Assembly: GCA_946479285.1 (NCBI GenBank)
Contig: CAMLFH010000001.1
Location: 399,110-463,109 of the forward strand
Direction of reading: 5' to 3'
From: an uncultured Flavobacteriales bacterium
GTDB taxonomy: Bacteria > Bacteroidota > Bacteroidia > Flavobacteriales > Crocinitomicaceae
DNA: 64,000 nt
Shown here: positions 17,739 to 26,393 of the stretch, one piece after another
Numbering within the stretch: the stretch's first letter is position 1
Layout: the number at the start of each line of letters is the position of its first letter
Position numbers and translations under genes: made by a program
The notes under the pieces: model-generated
What the model saw: the letters and a program-made list of their open reading frames with translations, nothing else
Databases searched by the model: none
What the model was told of the DNA's origin: nothing

Positions 17739-18677
17739 ATGCTTCGAAATTCACGCCATTTTTGTGCTATGTTTTTGAAGTATCCCTTTCTTTTATTTCC
17801 GCTTTTTGTTTCCCTCCAGTCTTCTGCCCAGCTCATAGAGAACACAAAAGGGGTTGCCTTTACAGATATTCCTTTCTTTAATACTCAATTTGTAAAAAGC
17901 AGTAAGATCAAGGAAATTCATGGGAAATTCACTTTTAAAAAGCAGGGAGATATCATGCGTGAATCGGAATACGTTTATGTATTTAATTTCGATACGCTTG
18001 GAAACCTGGTAAGACACTATCAAACTTCAAAAGGTGATCCGGTAACAGATACGAATGTCCGCTTTTACGATTACACACAGGACGGAAGAATTGTTCGTAA
18101 GCGGATCAGCCAAAAGAGAGGATTTCTTTCTACTTATTATTCCTATAATTCCGAAGGACAAATTGTGAAGGAGGAAGTTTTCCGCGATATTGATACCATG
18201 AACAGCATTTTGAATCCTGCTATTGAAAGAAGTTTACTCTGGAATACGGAAACAATGGATTATCAGCTGTATGAAGGTCAATACAAGAAGAAAGTATTCA
18301 ACAGTTATGGAAATCAATACCTGGAAGTGACCAAATACAAGGACAGCCTGGGCTATTTGTCGCGTGAAGAAGAATTGTTTACCATTACCAGAAATCGGAT
18401 TACAACCAAATACCGTTATTCGGATAAAGGATTGATCGAAAATATTTCTGTTTACAAGAACACAGATCCAGTTCCCACTTCCGAGTCGCGTTACACGTAT
18501 GATACTTTTGGAAACCTGCAGTCAAAACTCATTTATAAAGACGGAGTTTTTATCACGGAATATCAGATTATCTACAGCGGGTTGACCGGTTTGCTTTATT
18601 CTGTGATTATGAGAGAGGTTAGTAATAACTTTATCTCTATTATTCGTTTTTCGGAGCCAACTTTCTGGGATAATTAG
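17739..18677 (+). CDS. Secreted protein with YD-like repeats, unknown function
   Basis: 312 residues if the ATG at 17739 is used; the ATG at 17769 (MFLKYPFLLF) gives a cleaner signal peptide ending SSAQ. The mature part contains spaced repeats of the Y-x-Y-D/S-x-x-G-x-(L/I) type: YVFNFDTLGNLVRHYQT, YYSYNSEGQIVKEEVF, YRYSDKGLIENISVY and YTYDTFGNLQSKLIY. Such strands occur in RHS/YD-repeat and related beta-rich proteins. No toxin domain is present and the protein is short, so it is not an RHS toxin. Probably periplasmic or outer-membrane associated; function unknown. Confidence 0.7.
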   Translation: MLRNSRHFCAMFLKYPFLLFPLFVSLQSSAQLIENTKGVAFTDIPFFNTQFVKSSKIKEIHGKFTFKKQGDIMRESEYVYVFNFDTLGNLVRHYQTSKGDPVTDTNVRFYDYTQDGRIVRKRISQKRGFLSTYYSYNSEGQIVKEEVFRDIDTMNSILNPAIERSLLWNTETMDYQLYEGQYKKKVFNSYGNQYLEVTKYKDSLGYLSREEELFTITRNRITTKYRYSDKGLIENISVYKNTDPVPTSESRYTYDTFGNLQSKLIYKDGVFITEYQIIYSGLTGLLYSVIMREVSNNFISIIRFSEPTFWDN

Positions 18678-18702
18678 TAATACACAGAGATCAATCGGTT
18701 TG

Positions 18703-18857
18703 TCCTCCCCCTTGCGTCCCCCTCCCAAAGGGGGAGTTGAGAATCCTACCTGTTAAAAAGAAACCGGATCTGAAGTTTTTAATCAGTTTAGAATTATTGT
18801 TTTTTTGAAAGCGGAATTAAAATTTCCCCCTTTGGGAGGGGGATGAAAGGGGGAGGA
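18703..18857. repeat. Intergenic inverted repeat with CCCCCTCCCAAAGGGGG-type arms
   Basis: The left arm 18703-18737 and right arm 18823-18857 are near-perfect reverse complements (core CCCTCCCAAAGGGGGAG against CCCCCTTTGGGAGGG), separated by about 85 bp. It lies between convergent genes and codes for nothing obvious. It looks like a dispersed intergenic repeat unit rather than a simple terminator. Confidence 0.75.
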
Positions 18858-18883
18858 TATAAAGTGACCTTATTGTTATAAAC

Positions 18884-18915
18884 AAAAAATCCCTCCTACC
18901 GAAGTAAAAGGGATT
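18884..18915 (-). terminator. Terminator of the MORN-type gene
   Basis: AATCCCT at 18888-18894 pairs with AGGGATT at 18909-18915. Read on the minus strand the stem is followed by a run of T. It is 27 bp beyond the stop codon of the minus-strand gene. Confidence 0.6.
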
Positions 18916-18942
18916 CTCTTTTATGTTGTATGTTTTGGTTGC

Positions 18943-19824
18943 TTATAATTGTCCGTCAGAATGGTATACACCACCTTTGTATACTTTCACTTTTAGAAGG
19001 ATTCCGTCACTGTCATAGACATATACTTTTCCATCCCAAAGGGCGCCGTTCTTGAAATCTCCGTCTTGCCAGATTTCTCCGTCACTGTTGTATACTTTGT
19101 TGTAACCGTTAGGAGCCCATTTTACACCTTGTGTTTTTGGAGTCCCACCGCCAAGTGAAGGGGCTTTTTCTTTAGATTGTCCGGGATCTTTGACTTTCAC
19201 CATCGGATTAACCGGATCTTTTTGTTCAGATTTAGTTTGATTACCTGAACCATCAAAGTATGCAATTTCTTTTACATCACCATTTTCATAGTATCGAACG
19301 GCTTTCCCGGAAATTACTCCATTGTTTGAATTGTATTCGTACTCTAACTGCCCATTCGGGTAATAGTAACGAATTTTTCCGTTTTCCTTTCCTACCTCGT
19401 TATAAAATCCTTTATAAGAGACCTGACCATTTTCAAACTTACGGATCAATGAGTCTTTATAGATGTTTTTCTCAAAAACTCCTTTCTCTTTCTCCTGACC
19501 GTTTGGCCAATATTTGGTAAATGCTCCTTTTGGGCGATTGTTTTCGTAATTTCCTTTGAGAGATGGAGTCGATCCATCGGTGTGGTACTTAATCCAAATA
19601 CCTTCCTTGCGGTCATCCACGTATTTTCCTTCCTCTACCTTGCCGTTAGCAGGAATGCCAGAGTCCGGACGGTCTTTACCATAGTAAATCCACTTGCCTT
19701 GTTTTCTACCCTTCTCATCTGTAACATTTAACTTACCATCTTGATCCGTGAATGGGGATGCCTTAGCAGTCATAAGCAGTGACAGGAAAAAAACAACGAG
19801 TCCGACTTGTTTATACTTCCACAT
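18943..19824 (-). CDS. Secreted MORN-repeat-variant protein
   Basis: 293 residues from the ATG at 19824, which gives a signal peptide (MWKYKQVGLVVFFLSLLMTA). The body is built of repeats of the form NGxxxxxGxYxNGxxxGxWxxYYxNG, for example GKWIYYGKDRPDSG, GIWIKYHTDGS, GAFTKYWPNGQEKEKGVF, GKIRYYYPNGQLEYEY and GKAVRYYENGDVKEIAYF. These are the MORN-variant (toxin-antidote-like) repeats common in Bacteroidota. A linker rich in Pro/Lys near residue 200 separates the repeats from two more YNSDGEIWQDGDF-like units. Substrate or partner unknown. It stands alone between intergenic regions. Confidence 0.8.
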   Translation of the reverse strand: MWKYKQVGLVVFFLSLLMTAKASPFTDQDGKLNVTDEKGRKQGKWIYYGKDRPDSGIPANGKVEEGKYVDDRKEGIWIKYHTDGSTPSLKGNYENNRPKGAFTKYWPNGQEKEKGVFEKNIYKDSLIRKFENGQVSYKGFYNEVGKENGKIRYYYPNGQLEYEYNSNNGVISGKAVRYYENGDVKEIAYFDGSGNQTKSEQKDPVNPMVKVKDPGQSKEKAPSLGGGTPKTQGVKWAPNGYNKVYNSDGEIWQDGDFKNGALWDGKVYVYDSDGILLKVKVYKGGVYHSDGQL

Positions 19825-19955
19825 GTTTTGAATTAGTTTTGTAGCGCATTCTAAAGATAGAATTATTTTGTTATAGTTGCCTAAATACAACCAAAAATTC
19901 GCTGAAGTGCTTTTTTTTTTCGATTAACGATGAATAGTTTGATTTTTTCTAACTC

Positions 19956-20891
19956 CTAATCTAAGTTATTTAACATTTCATTAGTGGTTTTATCCAAATC
20001 ATACCGTTCCTTCCAGCCCCAATTTTTACGTGCTTCCGTATCATCGATAGAAGCAGGCCATGAATCAGCAATTGCTTGTCTGAAATCCGGCTCATAACCA
20101 ATTGTAAACGAAGGAATTACTTTCTGAATACTCTCAAATATTTGTTTCGGAGTAAAGCTCAATGCAGAAAGATTGTAGCTTGAACGAATTTTCACCTGCT
20201 CAGCCGGTGCTTCCATCAGCTCAATTGTTGCACGAATGGCATCGTCCATAAACATCATCGGAAGAGCCGTATCTTCTTTTAGGAAACAGGTAAAATGTTC
20301 TCCGGCTTTTGCTTTGTAATATATATCCACAGCGTAATCCGTTGTACCGCCGCCAGGAAGACTTTTGTAAGAGATCAGTCCCGGATAACGAATACTGCGC
20401 ACATCCACACCGAACTTATTAAAATAGTACTCACACCATCTTTCACCGGCCTGTTTGGAAATTCCGTAAACAGTACTCGGTTCCATCACTGTATACTGCG
20501 GGGTATTGTTTCTTGGAGTTGTAGGCCCGAAAACCGCAATCGATGACGGCCAGAAAATTTTTGAAATATGACCTTCTTTTGCCAAATCTAAAATAATGAA
20601 CAAACTTTCCATGTTCAGTTTCCAGGCAAAATCAGGGTTTTTCTCTGCAGTAGCTGAAAGCAATGCTGCAAGCAGGTAAACATCCGAAAACTGCTGTTCA
20701 ATAATATAAGAGCGAACCAAGTCCTTGTTCAGGGCATCCAGTTTGATATAAGGTCCGTTTGAAAGGTTTTCAGGACATTCATCTTTTAAATCAGCAGCGA
20801 CCACATTTTGAGCACCAAATTTCTCTCTCAATGCAAGTACCAGCTCGGTACCAATTTGTCCGCAAGAACCTAAAACCAGAATTTTTTTCAT
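19956..20891 (-). CDS. tdh: L-threonine 3-dehydrogenase, epimerase-type (SDR)
   Basis: 311 residues from the ATG at 20891. It oxidises threonine to 2-amino-3-oxobutyrate with NAD+. The Rossmann motif LGSCGQIGTELVLAL is at residues about 6-20, and the SDR catalytic Tyr-Lys pair is YGISKQAGERWCEYY near 143. IRYPGLISYKSLPGGGTTDY near 168 and ALPMMFMDDAIRATIELM near 212 are features I associate with the short-chain threonine dehydrogenases of flavobacteria rather than sugar epimerases. A start 25 codons upstream is possible but would lie above the -7 box. A generic sugar epimerase is the alternative, less likely. Confidence 0.85.
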   Translation of the reverse strand: MKKILVLGSCGQIGTELVLALREKFGAQNVVAADLKDECPENLSNGPYIKLDALNKDLVRSYIIEQQFSDVYLLAALLSATAEKNPDFAWKLNMESLFIILDLAKEGHISKIFWPSSIAVFGPTTPRNNTPQYTVMEPSTVYGISKQAGERWCEYYFNKFGVDVRSIRYPGLISYKSLPGGGTTDYAVDIYYKAKAGEHFTCFLKEDTALPMMFMDDAIRATIELMEAPAEQVKIRSSYNLSALSFTPKQIFESIQKVIPSFTIGYEPDFRQAIADSWPASIDDTEARKNWGWKERYDLDKTTNEMLNNLD

Positions 20892-20908
20892 TGGGTGCGA
20901 TTTGAGCG

Positions 20909-20938
20909 CAAATATACTTTTTTTTCCAACGAATGAAA
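20909..20938 (-). promoter_or_regulatory. Promoter of threonine dehydrogenase
   Basis: On the minus strand TATATTTG (20909-20916) matches the -7 consensus exactly, and TTTC (20935-20938) stands 18 bp upstream as a one-mismatch -33 box. The ATG lies 17 nt downstream. Confidence 0.55.
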
Positions 20939-21126
20939 GTTTTAACTTTCGGTTAAAAACTGACAAATCTCATTTTTTAGTTCTCTTTTTGTCGGTATTT
21001 TTGTTTAACTTTCAGATACTATGTGGTTGGAATTGATGGTAAAACTAATGTGGATGCTTATTCGAAAACCTGAATGAGAAAGATTACTTTTTAGTGTCGA
21101 ATTGTTAAAAACTAAATAAAATAAAC

Positions 21127-22287
21127 ATGCCTTTTTACTATAATTTGGGGAAAATTCCCCCTAAAAGACATACACAATTCCGTAAAGAATCCGGTGATTT
21201 GTACTACGAACAATTGTTCGGGACAGAGGGATTCCATGGATTTTCGTCGCTGCTCTATCACGTGCACCGGCCAACGATGGTAAAATCGGTTAAAGAGTTG
21301 AAGGATCTGACACCAATTCCTGCGGTGAATAAGAATATTACTTCCCGCATGCTGAAAGGATTCACTATTGCTCCGAAAGACGACTTTTTGGATGCTCGTG
21401 AGGTAGTTCTGTTTAACAATGACCTGAACATTGCACTTGCTGCACCTAAAAAGTCAATGACGACTTATTTCTACAAGAATGCAGATGCAGATGAAGTGAT
21501 TTTCATTCACGAAGGAAGCGGAAAGCTGCGAACAATGCTTGGAAATATTCCATTCAGTTACGGAGATTATTTGGTTGTTCCGCGTGGAATGATCTACCAG
21601 ATGGAGTTTGAGACAGAGAAAAACCGCTTGTTTATTGTAGAATCGTTTTCTCCGATCTATACACCACGTAATTACCGCAACAAATTCGGACAATTGCTTG
21701 AGCACTCTCCTTTTTGTGAGCGCGATTTCAGAGCACCAACCGAATTGGAAACGCACGACGAATTAGGAACCTTCACGATGAGGATCAAAAAGGAAAACAT
21801 GCTCCATGAATTGGAATATGCTTCACACCCTTTTGATGTAGTGGGCTGGGACGGATATAATTTCCCGTATGCTTTTTCCATTCACGATTTTGAACCGATC
21901 ACAGGTCGCGTTCATCAGCCGCCACCCGTGCACCAAACATTTGAGGCGCACAATTTCGTGATTTGTTCATTCGTTCCAAGAATGTATGATTACCACCCGC
22001 TTTCTATTCCGGCACCGTATAATCACAGTAATATTGATTCAGATGAATTGTTGTATTACGTAGACGGTGACTTTATGAGCAGGAATCACGTGGAGAAAGG
22101 GTATATTTCCCTGCATCCGGGAGGAATTCCACATGGACCGCATCCGGGAGCTTATGAAAGAAGCATCGGACAAACAGAAACGAAAGAGCTTGCCGTAATG
22201 GTAGACACTTTCCGACCTTTGAAATTAACACAGGCAGCTGTTGATATGGAAGATGATTCCTACGCAACGAGCTGGCTGGATAAATAA
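21127..22287 (+). CDS. hmgA: Homogentisate 1,2-dioxygenase
   Basis: 386 residues, cytosolic, Fe(II)-dependent ring opening of homogentisate to maleylacetoacetate in tyrosine catabolism. The family shows as MPFYYNLGKIPPKRHTQFR at the N-terminus, FIHEGSGKLRTMLGNIPFSYGDYLVVPRG near residue 128 (cupin), and the metal-site region YHPLSIPAPYNHSNIDSDELLYYVDGDFM near 288 with SLHPGGIPHGPHPGAYERS near 327. The next gene makes its substrate, so the two form one pathway unit. Confidence 0.95.
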   Translation: MPFYYNLGKIPPKRHTQFRKESGDLYYEQLFGTEGFHGFSSLLYHVHRPTMVKSVKELKDLTPIPAVNKNITSRMLKGFTIAPKDDFLDAREVVLFNNDLNIALAAPKKSMTTYFYKNADADEVIFIHEGSGKLRTMLGNIPFSYGDYLVVPRGMIYQMEFETEKNRLFIVESFSPIYTPRNYRNKFGQLLEHSPFCERDFRAPTELETHDELGTFTMRIKKENMLHELEYASHPFDVVGWDGYNFPYAFSIHDFEPITGRVHQPPPVHQTFEAHNFVICSFVPRMYDYHPLSIPAPYNHSNIDSDELLYYVDGDFMSRNHVEKGYISLHPGGIPHGPHPGAYERSIGQTETKELAVMVDTFRPLKLTQAAVDMEDDSYATSWLDK

Positions 22288-22317
22288 TTCCGAATTACGA
22301 GTTCCGAATTCCGAATT
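22288..22317. repeat. Short TTCCGAATT repeats
   Basis: TTCCGAATT occurs at 22288, 22302 and 22309 within the gap between hmgA and hpd. It looks like a small degenerate intergenic repeat; no function is evident. Confidence 0.5.
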
Positions 22318-22375
22318 GAAATGGAATTCTATGACTTGATAATTCATCATTGAAAAATTGATAATTAAAAGAAAC

Positions 22376-23539
22376 ATGAGTAACGAAATTAAAAACGTAG
22401 AATACGGATTAGAGAAAATTTTTGAAGGAGCACAAGACTTTTTGCCTTTGTTGGGAACAGATTATGTGGAGTTTTATGTGGGAAATGCGAAACAAGCGGC
22501 TCATTATTATAAAACAGCATTTGGTTTTCAGGATTTAGCTTATGCAGGTTTAGAGACCGGCGTGAAAGATCGTGCATCTTATGTATTGAAGCAAGACAAG
22601 ATCCGAATCGTATTGACGACGGCACTTGTTAGTGATTCACCGATTGGAGAACACGTGAAAAAGCACGGTGACGGGGTAAAAGTGATTGCACTTTGGGTAG
22701 AAGATTCCAGAAAATCTTATGAAGAAACAACCAAAAGAGGCGCGAAGTCTTTCTTCGAACCAATGGTTGAATCGGATGAAAACGGAGAAGTTGTTCGTTC
22801 CGGGATTTACGGAGCTTACGGTGAGACGGTTTTTGTTTTCGTTGAACGCAAAAATTACACAGGTATTTTTATGCCGGGTTACGTCGAGCACAAATCAGCT
22901 TACAACCCGGAACCGGTAGGATTGAAGTTCATTGATCACATGGTTGGGAATACGGACTGGAACAGGATGAACGAAGCAGTGAAATGGTTTGAAGATGTCA
23001 TGGGATTTGTAAATTTCCTTTCATTCGATGACAAACAAATCACAACGGAATATTCTGCCTTGATGTCGAAAGTAATGTCGAACGGAAATGGCCGCATTAA
23101 ATTCCCGATTAACGAGCCTGCTGAAGGTAAAAAACGTTCTCAAATTGAAGAATACATTAATTTCTACGAAGGTGAGGGTGTTCAGCACATTGCAGTTGCA
23201 ACAGATGACATCATCAAAACAGTAGCGGATATGCGTTCTCGTGGAGTTGAGTTCTTGTCAACGCCTCCGCAGGAATATTACGATGCAATCCCGGAACGTT
23301 TGAAAGACCACATGTCGAAATTCAAAGAAGATATCAACGAATTGCAAAAGTTGGGGATCATGATTGATGCGGATGAGGAAGGTTATTTGCTTCAGATTTT
23401 CACCAAGCCGGTAGAAGATCGCCCAACTGTTTTCTTCGAAGTTATTCAGCGAATGGGAGCAAAAGGATTCGGAGCAGGAAACTTCAAAGCTTTGTTTGAA
23501 TCCATTGAAAGAGAGCAAGAGAAAAGAGGAACACTATAA
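22376..23539 (+). CDS. hpd: 4-hydroxyphenylpyruvate dioxygenase
   Basis: 387 residues from the ATG at 22376. It converts 4-hydroxyphenylpyruvate to homogentisate using Fe(II). Two vicinal-oxygen-chelate domains are visible. The first starts near residue 25 (LGTDYVEFYVGNAKQAAHYYKTAFGF), and the second near 183 (FIDHMVGNTDWNRMNEAVKWF) carries the metal histidine in DHMVGN and another in GEGVQHIAVATDDI. The C-terminal RMGAKGFGAGNFKALFESIE is characteristic. It supplies the substrate of the upstream homogentisate dioxygenase. Confidence 0.96.
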   Translation: MSNEIKNVEYGLEKIFEGAQDFLPLLGTDYVEFYVGNAKQAAHYYKTAFGFQDLAYAGLETGVKDRASYVLKQDKIRIVLTTALVSDSPIGEHVKKHGDGVKVIALWVEDSRKSYEETTKRGAKSFFEPMVESDENGEVVRSGIYGAYGETVFVFVERKNYTGIFMPGYVEHKSAYNPEPVGLKFIDHMVGNTDWNRMNEAVKWFEDVMGFVNFLSFDDKQITTEYSALMSKVMSNGNGRIKFPINEPAEGKKRSQIEEYINFYEGEGVQHIAVATDDIIKTVADMRSRGVEFLSTPPQEYYDAIPERLKDHMSKFKEDINELQKLGIMIDADEEGYLLQIFTKPVEDRPTVFFEVIQRMGAKGFGAGNFKALFESIEREQEKRGTL

Positions 23540-23540
23540 A

Positions 23541-23578
23541 AACAAGTAGGGGCGTGATTAATCGTGCCCCTACTTGTT
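23541..23578. repeat. GTAGGGGCG palindromic hairpin, copy 1
   Basis: AACAAGTAGGGGC (23541-23553) pairs perfectly with GCCCCTACTTGTT (23566-23578), with wobble pairs inside. It sits between the converging hpd and FkbM genes, so it may end transcription from both sides. Related hairpins are at 35282 and 45601. Confidence 0.75.
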
Positions 23579-23602
23579 CATTCAAATCTTGAATGACATA
23601 TC

Positions 23603-24388
23603 TCAAAGATATTCCCGGATCAACCCCAATTTCTCCTTTGGAACAAAAAGCGTGTCGTCGCTTCCCCAATTTTCTTTCGAAATATCGCTTAGCGGAGTTA
23701 GTTTTCCGCTATTCAGTTTGTAGGTGATGTAATCCAATTCTTTAAAAAATGCCAGTATTTCTTCGAAGTTATCAGCCCAGCATTCCGCCTGAACGATTGG
23801 TTTTCTACTGGCAAACAGGGCCTTCATATCCTGGAAAACAATCCATTCGTACCCTTCAATATCACATTTGATGTAATCGATTCGCTCTAAATCAGCAAAA
23901 ACTTCACTTCCTTTTTTCAGAGAAGCTGCAAAGGTGTTTTTTTCATCTGCTTTTTCGTTCTCGCCGTACAAAATAGAAGGCAATCCGGTTCTCAGGTAGC
24001 CCAATTCTCTTACAGCCTGTGGAATTCCAAGTACAATTTCGTCTACATTTTCTGCTCCAAGTGCAAACCCGCAGATCACACTGTTGTTTGCCCATGAAAG
24101 CTGTTTGGTCAGTTGTTTTCTGAAAGGTGTAACGGGTTCAACGCTGTAAACTTTCCCGTTCGGGCCAACTGCTTTGCAGAATGTATTGGAAAAATAACCC
24201 AGGTTTGCCCCGATATCAATCACAATATATCCTGGTTTTACCAGTTTCTTTACGAAATAATGCCATTTGAAAGTTGGCTTGTTCTTAAGGGCTCCGCTAC
24301 TGAATGCAAAAAAAAAGGACTTTCTCAGAACAGCTAAATAACCATTGATACCTAATGTTCGATAGAGTAGTTTCTTTAAGGCTTGCAT
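23603..24388 (-). CDS. FkbM-family methyltransferase
   Basis: 261 residues. The SAM-binding motif I is VIDIGANLGYFSNTF at residues about 56-70, then GKVYSVEPVTPFRKQL, and the family-typical IDYIKCDIEGYEWIVFQDM near 168. FkbM enzymes transfer methyl groups to hydroxyls of polyketides, sugars or lipids. The substrate here is unknown. A hydrophobic stretch near residues 16-32 may allow membrane contact. It lies 40 nt downstream of a small conserved gene on the same strand. Confidence 0.85.
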   Translation of the reverse strand: MQALKKLLYRTLGINGYLAVLRKSFFFAFSSGALKNKPTFKWHYFVKKLVKPGYIVIDIGANLGYFSNTFCKAVGPNGKVYSVEPVTPFRKQLTKQLSWANNSVICGFALGAENVDEIVLGIPQAVRELGYLRTGLPSILYGENEKADEKNTFAASLKKGSEVFADLERIDYIKCDIEGYEWIVFQDMKALFASRKPIVQAECWADNFEEILAFFKELDYITYKLNSGKLTPLSDISKENWGSDDTLFVPKEKLGLIREYL

Positions 24389-24428
24389 TGTTCGTTTTTA
24401 GATTAAATATAGAGATTATTCAATGGGT

Positions 24429-24839
24429 TTACCCAATCATGACACCTTTTCCGCCTAATTTTGGAATGGCAGTCATATTTTGTTCAGTGATTGTTTCAGG
24501 AAGGAAAATGAATCGTTTGTCGTACATCACATCATCTGCCCAAAAAGAAACCCAGTATTCATTAGTAAGACCAAAAACTTCTTCCATGATCGGTTCGATC
24601 TTCGCCGCTTCATCCGGTAAAAGCACTTCCAGGGAATGACGCAGAGTAGAAGTTTTGATCTTCTCACCGGTATTCACATCTTCACCGTAACCACGACTTG
24701 TGATAATGATTCCTTCCATGATATCGTCACGCAGGTTCAGCAGATATACATAATGCTGCGTTCCGCCTTCTTCATTGATTTCGGGAACAATCACCATTTT
24801 TACATTTTCAACAACCGGGCCTTTCAATTCTTCGCGCAT
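24429..24839 (-). CDS. Conserved hypothetical protein
   Basis: 136 residues from the ATG at 24839; a TTG at 24863 could add 8 residues. There is no signal peptide or membrane segment, so it is probably cytosolic. The sequence is mixed alpha/beta with MVIVPEINEEGGTQHYVYLLN, IIITSRGYGEDVNTGEKIKTST and a C-terminal YDKRFIFLPETITEQNMTAI. I do not recognise a named family. It is oriented with the FkbM methyltransferase 40 nt downstream, but nothing in the sequence links the two. Confidence 0.7.
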   Translation of the reverse strand: MREELKGPVVENVKMVIVPEINEEGGTQHYVYLLNLRDDIMEGIIITSRGYGEDVNTGEKIKTSTLRHSLEVLLPDEAAKIEPIMEEVFGLTNEYWVSFWADDVMYDKRFIFLPETITEQNMTAIPKLGGKGVMIG

Positions 24840-24914
24840 GGCTTTTAGTATTTTGGATTGCAAAGTTAATCAATTTACTACTTATCTTCTCCTTCAACGT
24901 TCCTCCGGAATAGT

Positions 24915-26351
24915 TTATTTGGAGGCGAACTCGTAGATATCGAAAATTTCTTCCACGTGTTGTTTATTTGTCTGATTGAATTCCGCGTTCAATGTATTCA
25001 GAATGTTGTTGTTCGGTGCAGAAAAATTACTGGCAGCATCTACCAGAATAATGCGCTTTGCATGTTTGTAATCAACACCTTCCAGGCTATTGATGCAGTA
25101 TAGTTTTCGTTCGTGCAATTGTTTTTTAGCACCCTCCACATCCTTAGACTTAAATAATTCACGATCGTAGTAATAAATGAAGTTGAGCGTAAAATGATCC
25201 GGCGCAATCAGGACTAAAGTTTGGTCGTTTTCCAGCTGTTTCACTAATTGAACCGTTTCTCTGACTTTCCGTTTGTTGGTTTTATTGGGTTTTACAGTAA
25301 TGATAAACAAAAGGCAGATAAATCCCGGGATAAGCAGTCTGAATTTAGGTTTTTGTAGGATGAAATCGGTGGAAATGGCAATTAAAAGGGGGAAGCCGAT
25401 AGCAATAAACATCAGGTAGCGGTCCAAAAACATCGGGATCCAAAAGGAGATCACGAACATGAAAATGAATGGAATATAGAACCAGCATAAAATCAGGCGT
25501 GTTGCCAGGCGATTGGGATTTTGTTTTCTCTTCAGGATCAAACCAACAAGACCAATTACTAGTCCTGCAAGTGTAAACACAGCTGTAACCGGGGCATTGC
25601 TGAAAGCACGGAGCATTTCATACAAGGCATTGATTCCGGTTGGCGGACTTACCCACGTTCCTCCTGCTGCACTGGAAAAGCGAGTCAATATCAGCAGCAG
25701 ATAAGGCGAGTAAGTGAGCAGCATGACACCAACGAAAAGCACCAGGAAACGGTAAAATTCGGTCACTAATTTTCGCTGGAGCAGCATAAAGAAAAATTGA
25801 ATAAAGAGGATGAAAAAACCGAAGAAATGCGTGTAAATCAACAATGTATTGACCAGGAAAAACCAGAATAAAAGCCAGGTGCTTTTGTTTTTTGAATGAA
25901 TGATCTCCAGGTAACAGAACATGGAAACTGCTGTGAGAAAACCCATCAATGTATAAGCCCGCGCTTCATGTGCGTACAAGACCTGGTAAGTCGAGAAAGT
26001 GAACACCAGGGATGCAATAACAGCAACTCTTAGATTAAAGAACCGCAAACCGATCCGGTAAATGAAAAGTACGGTGAAAACACTGAAGATAAGAGAAGGC
26101 ATTCGGACTGAAAACTCAGAGATTCCAAAAAACCGGATCCAGTAATGCAGGATGAGAAAATGCAGCGGCGGATTGTTCTCATTTTGGAAAATCCCAACCA
26201 AATGATCCAGCGACTGCTGCGAATGATAAACGCTGAATGGTTCGTCACCGCCCAAAGAGTTGGCCCCCAGGAAGAGTCCTTTTACAACAAACCCCAGTAA
26301 TAGGAAGAAAATAGGAAGGTAATACTTTGTAAAATTGCTTTGACTCATCAT
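24915..26351 (-). CDS. Membrane glycosyltransferase, GT39/ArnT-like
   Basis: 478 residues with about ten to twelve hydrophobic segments. The first periplasmic loop carries LGGDEPFSVYHSQQSLDHL near residue 32 with an acidic pair, then NENNPPLHFLILHYWIRFFG near 57, then SEFSVRMPSLIF. These are the marks of GT39/ArnT/PMT glycosyltransferases that use polyprenyl-phosphate sugars. The last 90 residues form a soluble tail. Acceptor unknown; a lipid or surface glycan is likely given the neighbouring acyltransferase genes. MM at the start leaves two possible initiators 3 nt apart. Confidence 0.8.
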   Translation of the reverse strand: MMSQSNFTKYYLPIFFLLLGFVVKGLFLGANSLGGDEPFSVYHSQQSLDHLVGIFQNENNPPLHFLILHYWIRFFGISEFSVRMPSLIFSVFTVLFIYRIGLRFFNLRVAVIASLVFTFSTYQVLYAHEARAYTLMGFLTAVSMFCYLEIIHSKNKSTWLLFWFFLVNTLLIYTHFFGFFILFIQFFFMLLQRKLVTEFYRFLVLFVGVMLLTYSPYLLLILTRFSSAAGGTWVSPPTGINALYEMLRAFSNAPVTAVFTLAGLVIGLVGLILKRKQNPNRLATRLILCWFYIPFIFMFVISFWIPMFLDRYLMFIAIGFPLLIAISTDFILQKPKFRLLIPGFICLLFIITVKPNKTNKRKVRETVQLVKQLENDQTLVLIAPDHFTLNFIYYYDRELFKSKDVEGAKKQLHERKLYCINSLEGVDYKHAKRIILVDAASNFSAPNNNILNTLNAEFNQTNKQHVEEIFDIYEFASK

Positions 26352-26393
26352 GCTCTCTCAGAGATTTCTACTCATCCGAATTAGGACGTGAAG

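Noticed and set aside
17739..18677. YD-like protein considered as an RHS-type toxin
   Set aside because: It is too short, lacks an RHS core box and a C-terminal toxin domain, and has no adjacent immunity gene.
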